64,000 bases of DNA from Streptosporangium brasiliense (lineage in GTDB: Bacteria; Actinomycetota; Actinomycetes; Streptosporangiales; Streptosporangiaceae): the NCBI RefSeq assembly GCF_030811595.1, contig NZ_JAUSRB010000002.1:2356001-2420000 (forward strand). Direction: 5' to 3'. Made by a program: the position numbers and the translations under genes. Below are positions 60,316-64,000 of the stretch, in pieces. How positions within the stretch are numbered: position 1 is the stretch's first letter; each line of letters begins with the position of its first letter. The notes under the pieces were generated by a model. It saw nothing but the letters and a program-made list of their open reading frames with translations. It ran no database searches and was not told the DNA's origin.

Positions 60316-61470
60316 TTAACGGGAGGGTCCGGCGCCGGAGATGACGATCGAGGAGCGGTGGCCGAGCAGGTCCCCGATGCCGTCGTCCACCTCGTCCTGC
60401 GGGGGCGCCTGCTCATCCGGCGAGGAGGGCGGGCCGCCGCCCTCCAGGCCGAGGGCCGCCAGGATCATCGGGAAGGAGCGCTTGAACTCGCGGGTCCAGT
60501 AGGGCCAGGTGTGGGTGCCGTCCTTGTACAGGTGGACCACGGGCTTGACGCCGTACCGACGGAGCTTGGCGATCAGGTCCTTGGCCGTGTAGGCGGAGAT
60601 CGGCTCGCTGAGGTGGGCGGGGCTCCAGGGCGCGCCGGGCGGGTCGAGCTCGCCGAGCCGGCTGGTGGTGCCGCTGGAGATGTAGACGCTCGTCCCACGC
60701 AGGTTCCTGGCCAGGTAGGCGGGGTCGTTGTCCCGCCAGACCCGCCAGTTCTTGACCGGGTCCCCCCACAGGGCCTTCGGGTCCTTCCGCTCGGCCGTCT
60801 GCGCGTTCATGATGAGCTCGGGGATGCCGGGCAGGCGGGTGGACATGACGCCGCTGTAGGAGCCGGCGAAGCGGAACATCCCGGGGTGCCGCGCGGCATA
60901 CTTCATCGCGCCGTAGGCGCCCATGGACAGACCGGCGACGGCCCGGCGGCCGCCGGCCCGGTAGCCGATCTCCAGCAGGCGGCGCACCTCGTAGGTGTGG
61001 AAGGTCTCCCAGGCGGGCGCCCCGCCCCTGCCGCCGTTGTACCAGTCGGAGTAGTTCCCGGCGCGGCCCGCCTCGGGCATCACGACGATCGCGTCCAGGT
61101 CCTCGGCCATCTCCTCGATGTCGGTCATCCGGGTCCACGAGGTGTAGTTGTCGGCGCCGCCGTGCAGCAGGTAGAGCACCGGCCAGGTGCGCCCGGCCCG
61201 CTTCGACCAGCCTCGGGGCAGCAGCAGCCGGACCGGCAGGATCGCGTTGACCGAGGGCGACGACACCTGGATGTCGAGCATGCGCGGGCCGAGCCGGCGC
61301 TCCTTCACCACTCGCGCGCTGCCGGCCAGCGCGGCCGGCCAGGGGCCGGACGGGCTCTTGCCGGACGGGCTCTCGCCGGCCGTGCCGCCGAGGTCGGCGT
61401 GCGCGGCCGTCGGCAGGCCGACGATCAGCGCGGTCGCCAGCACCAGGAGTCCGCGTCGAGCAGGTCGCAT
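60316..61470 (-). CDS. Secreted Ag85/esterase-D-like acyltransferase or hydrolase
   Basis: 384 aa from the ATG at 61470 (GGAGGA site). The signal peptide RRGLLVLATALIVGLPTAAH is cleaved near AHA. The alpha/beta hydrolase core has VLYLLHGGADNYTSW (oxyanion), the nucleophile S182 in AVAGLSMGAYGAMKYA and the His in YKDGTHTWPYW. This is the esterase-D/Ag85 family that includes mycolyltransferases; most members outside mycolate producers are of unknown activity. It diverges from the Pks13-like gene, 254 bp away, and is a candidate for handling the exported lipid. Confidence 0.88.
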   Translation of the reverse strand: MRPARRGLLVLATALIVGLPTAAHADLGGTAGESPSGKSPSGPWPAALAGSARVVKERRLGPRMLDIQVSSPSVNAILPVRLLLPRGWSKRAGRTWPVLYLLHGGADNYTSWTRMTDIEEMAEDLDAIVVMPEAGRAGNYSDWYNGGRGGAPAWETFHTYEVRRLLEIGYRAGGRRAVAGLSMGAYGAMKYAARHPGMFRFAGSYSGVMSTRLPGIPELIMNAQTAERKDPKALWGDPVKNWRVWRDNDPAYLARNLRGTSVYISSGTTSRLGELDPPGAPWSPAHLSEPISAYTAKDLIAKLRRYGVKPVVHLYKDGTHTWPYWTREFKRSFPMILAALGLEGGGPPSSPDEQAPPQDEVDDGIGDLLGHRSSIVISGAGPSR

Positions 61471-61724
61471 CGTCTTTCCTCCACCCGGCCTGGAGACAGG
61501 GGCCGTGGCAGGCGACCCTAAGCCCGGCCCCCGGGGCGCGGATATGAGCGTTCGCAACGAAACGGGAGAGGTGATTGAGCCGCGCGAACAAATCCCCCGA
61601 ACGGGTGGCCGTTATCACAGTGGTGACAAAACGCGCTGGTGGATTGTGGGCTGTCAGGGCTCCCTTATGTCGATTTGTCTCTGTAAGTTTGCCGATCACC
61701 TCGGGTGTTCTTGGGAGCCGCCAC
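61471..61724. promoter_or_regulatory. Divergent promoter region, esterase / polyketide synthase
   Basis: 254 bases, AT-richer than average, between the secreted esterase and the PKS. It contains TTATCACAGTGGTGACAA (about 61612), an imperfect inverted repeat, and GGGAG before the PKS start. Joint regulation of the two is plausible. Confidence 0.5.
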
Positions 61725-64000
61725 GTGGACCTGATCGGCGAAGAAGAGATCCGCCGCTTCCTCGGGGAGCGGATCGCGACCCGCTGCCGTCTGCCCCTGG
61801 CGGACGTCGACCCCGACCGCCCCCTGGAGGAGTTCGGGCTGTCCTCCCGTGACGCGGTCGCGGTGGCCGGCGAGCTGGAGGTGTTCCTGGGCCGGGAGCT
61901 GGGGCCCACGCTGGTCTGGGAGTACCCCACGATCAACCGGCTCGCGCGGGGCCTGGCGTCCGGTACGGCCGTCGCCCCGGCGGCCGGCCGCACGGCCGAC
62001 CCCGAGGAGGCGATCGCGGTGATCGGCGTCGGATGCCGCCTCCCGGGGTCCGTGCACGGGCCGGAGGACTTCTGGCGGCTGCTCATGGCGGGCGGCGACG
62101 CGGTGGGCCGGGTGCCCGAGGACCGGTGGGCGGCCTTCGACGACGGCTCCCCCCGCACCGCCGAGGCACTGGCCGCGACCACCCGGCACGGCGGGTTCCT
62201 GGACGACGTGGCCGGTTTCGACGCCGACTTCTTCGGGATCGTCCCGGGGGAGGCCGAGGTCATGGACCCGCAGCAGCGCCTGCTGCTGGAGACGGCCTGG
62301 GAGGCGCTGGAGCACGCCGGCATCGCCCCCCGGTCGCTGGGCGGCAGCCGCACCGGGGCGTTCGTCGGCATCTCCGGCAACGAGTACGCCTACCTGACCA
62401 CCGCCGATCCGGCGAAGGTGGACGCCTGGACGGCGACGGGGGCGGCGTTCAGCATCGCCGCCAACCGGCTGTCCTACCTGCTCGACCTGCGCGGGCCGAG
62501 CCTGTCGGTGGACACCGCCTGCTCGTCCTCGCTGGTCGCCACAGATCTCGCCGTCCGGAGCCTGCGCTCGGGGGAGAGCGACCTGGCGCTCGCGGCGGGG
62601 GTAAACCTGCTGCTCTCACCGGTGATCACGATGGCGTTCGACCAGGGTGGCGGGACCGCGCCCGACGGCCGTTGCAAGAGCTTCGACGCCTCGGCGGACG
62701 GGATGGTCAGGGCCGAGGGATGCGGCGTCGCCGTGCTGAAGCGGCTGGCCGACGCCGAGCGCGACGGCGACCGGATCCTGGCCGTCGTCCGGGCCACCGC
62801 GGTGAACCAGGACGGCCGTTCGAACGGGCTGGTCGCGCCCAATCCGGAGGCCCAGGAGGAGCTCCTGCGCGCCGCCTACGCCGGGCTGGACGGCCCCGAC
62901 TACATCGAGGCCCACGGCACCGGGACCTTCCTGGGCGACCCCATCGAGGCCCGGGCCATCGACGCCGCGCTCTGCGGCGGCCGTACCACGCCGCTGCTCA
63001 TCGGCTCCGCGAAGAGCAACCTCGGCCATCTCGAGGCCGCGGCGGGGATCACCGGCCTGATCAAGACCGTCCTCGCGCTCCATCACGGCGTGATCCCGCC
63101 CAGCGTCCATTTCCACCGGCCCAACCCGCACATCCCCTGGGAGCGTCTCAAGGTCGTCACCGCCCCGACCCCCTGGCCGGGCGACCACCCCCGGGCCGGG
63201 GTCTCCTCCTTCGGCTTCGGCGGGACCAACGCCCACGTCGTCCTGGAGCGCGCCGCGCCGGTCGCGCCCCCTGCCCCGGCCCCGGGCCGGTACGGCGAGG
63301 CCGGAGGCGATCGGCCGGGGGCGAAGGTGTTCCTGCTCACGGACGTGTCCGCCGAGCGGGTCCGGGACCACGCCCGGGTGCTCGCGGACTGGGTCGGCGC
63401 CGAGCTCGCACCCGGCGGGGTCCCGCCTGAGGCGGCCGCGTCCGCGAAGGTCACGTCAGACGGTGCCGTGTCCGAGGAGCCCGCGTCCGACCGTGCCGCG
63501 TCGGAGGAGCGCGTACCCGAGGAGCGCGCGTCCGAGGGCGTCGTGCTCGGCGACATCGCGCACACGCTCGCCCGGCGGGCCGGGCGCGGGCGGGCCGGGG
63601 CCGCCGTCGTGGCCGCGGACGCCGGGGAGCTGCTGGCCGGGCTGCGGGCCGTACAGGGCGGCGGGGGCGTCGCCGGGGCGGCGGTGGCCGGCGGGCGCGG
63701 GCCGGTGTGGGTGTTCTCCGGCTACGGCTCGCAGTGGACGGGGATGGGGGCCCGGCTCTACACCGAGGAACCGGTGTTCGCCGGAGTGATCGACGAGCTG
63801 GACCCGATGTTCCGGGACGAGGCGGGCATCGAGCTGCGGGAGATCGTCGCCGGGGGCCGGGAGGCGGAGGGCGTGGCCACCGCGCAACCGGTGATCTTCG
63901 CGGTGCAGGTGGCGCTGGCCGGGCTCTGGACGTCGCACGGGGTACGGCCGGTGGCGGTCGTCGGGCACTCGATGGGCGAGGTCGCGGCGGCCGTGGTCGC
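61725..64000 (+). CDS. Type I polyketide synthase, Pks13-like ACP-KS-AT, 3' end outside window
   Basis: At least 758 codons in one open frame from GTG at 61725 (GGGAG site). Residues about 8-75 are an N-terminal acyl carrier domain with EFGLSSRDAVAVAGELE; Ser41 is the expected phosphopantetheine site. KS occupies about 94-510: Cys266 in DTACSSSLVA, His397 in EAHGTGT, His435 in NLGHLEAAAG. A linker rich in Glu/Ala precedes AT (from about 655, VFSGYGSQWTGMGARLY) with nucleophile Ser749 in VGHSMGE. The layout ACP-KS-AT, and the carrier motif, match my recollection of mycobacterial Pks13, whose N-ACP is loaded by FadD32. The window ends inside AT. Confidence 0.95.
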   Translation, partial: MDLIGEEEIRRFLGERIATRCRLPLADVDPDRPLEEFGLSSRDAVAVAGELEVFLGRELGPTLVWEYPTINRLARGLASGTAVAPAAGRTADPEEAIAVIGVGCRLPGSVHGPEDFWRLLMAGGDAVGRVPEDRWAAFDDGSPRTAEALAATTRHGGFLDDVAGFDADFFGIVPGEAEVMDPQQRLLLETAWEALEHAGIAPRSLGGSRTGAFVGISGNEYAYLTTADPAKVDAWTATGAAFSIAANRLSYLLDLRGPSLSVDTACSSSLVATDLAVRSLRSGESDLALAAGVNLLLSPVITMAFDQGGGTAPDGRCKSFDASADGMVRAEGCGVAVLKRLADAERDGDRILAVVRATAVNQDGRSNGLVAPNPEAQEELLRAAYAGLDGPDYIEAHGTGTFLGDPIEARAIDAALCGGRTTPLLIGSAKSNLGHLEAAAGITGLIKTVLALHHGVIPPSVHFHRPNPHIPWERLKVVTAPTPWPGDHPRAGVSSFGFGGTNAHVVLERAAPVAPPAPAPGRYGEAGGDRPGAKVFLLTDVSAERVRDHARVLADWVGAELAPGGVPPEAAASAKVTSDGAVSEEPASDRAASEERVPEERASEGVVLGDIAHTLARRAGRGRAGAAVVAADAGELLAGLRAVQGGGGVAGAAVAGGRGPVWVFSGYGSQWTGMGARLYTEEPVFAGVIDELDPMFRDEAGIELREIVAGGREAEGVATAQPVIFAVQVALAGLWTSHGVRPVAVVGHSMGEVAAAVV

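Overview
This is a very high-GC, gene-dense chromosomal window (roughly 70-75% GC by eye) with GTG starts, GTGA/ATGA/TGATG gene overlaps, IS30-HTH MarR regulators, mycothiol-type tyrosine catabolism without an obvious maleylacetoacetate isomerase, and tandem dynamin-like GTPases. Everything points to a filamentous actinomycete; Streptosporangiaceae (Streptosporangium/Nonomuraea-like) is my best guess, but the genus cannot be fixed from the sequence alone. No rRNA, tRNA, CRISPR array, insertion sequence or phage gene was seen.

Left part (1-28 kb): a truncated membrane protein; a secreted protein; L-2-hydroxyglutarate oxidase; a complete two-component system (4535-6642); two divergent efflux adaptor proteins flanking a MacAB-like operon (adaptor, ATPase, permease, small anchored protein, orphan response regulator; 8899-13423); a pair of dynamin-like GTPases (13684-17219); an AraC regulator divergent from an imine-reductase-like enzyme; two HAD phosphatases; an MFS pump and a proline iminopeptidase sharing a palindromic operator; a YdeI-like protein; a class-C serine hydrolase; and a DUF4097 protein divergent from its probable MarR-type regulator.

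Middle part (27.6-48 kb): a SRPBCC protein, a large secreted alpha/beta hydrolase with C-terminal membrane segments, gene remnants, a MerR regulator, an 81-bp tandem repeat region, a STAS antagonist, the threonine-degradation operon tdh-kbl-lysR, an NfeD/SPFH membrane pair, a lipoprotein L,D-transpeptidase, a homogentisate operon (hmgA, unknown 257-aa protein, fahA), a self-sufficient P450/ferredoxin reductase/ferredoxin operon, a small secreted protein, an IclR regulator and a sarcosine-oxidase-like flavoenzyme.

Right part (48.2-64 kb) is the most interesting. A four-gene translationally coupled operon encodes a fatty-acyl-AMP ligase, a giant MMPL transporter with a ~450-residue proline-rich tail, an MFS transporter and a glycosyltransferase. 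Downstream lie a secreted cysteine-containing protein, a DAO-type flavoenzyme, an L,D-transpeptidase, an Ag85-like secreted esterase, and (divergent from the esterase) a type I polyketide synthase beginning ACP-KS-AT whose N-terminal carrier domain carries the same GLSSRDAVA motif I recall from mycobacterial Pks13. FAAL + N-ACP PKS + MMPL + Ag85-like acyltransferase is the part list of mycolate assembly, here in what looks like a non-mycolate actinomycete and joined to a glycosyltransferase. I infer a glycosylated lipo-polyketide made in the cytoplasm, exported by MMPL/MFS and possibly attached or processed at the surface. The PKS runs off the right edge.
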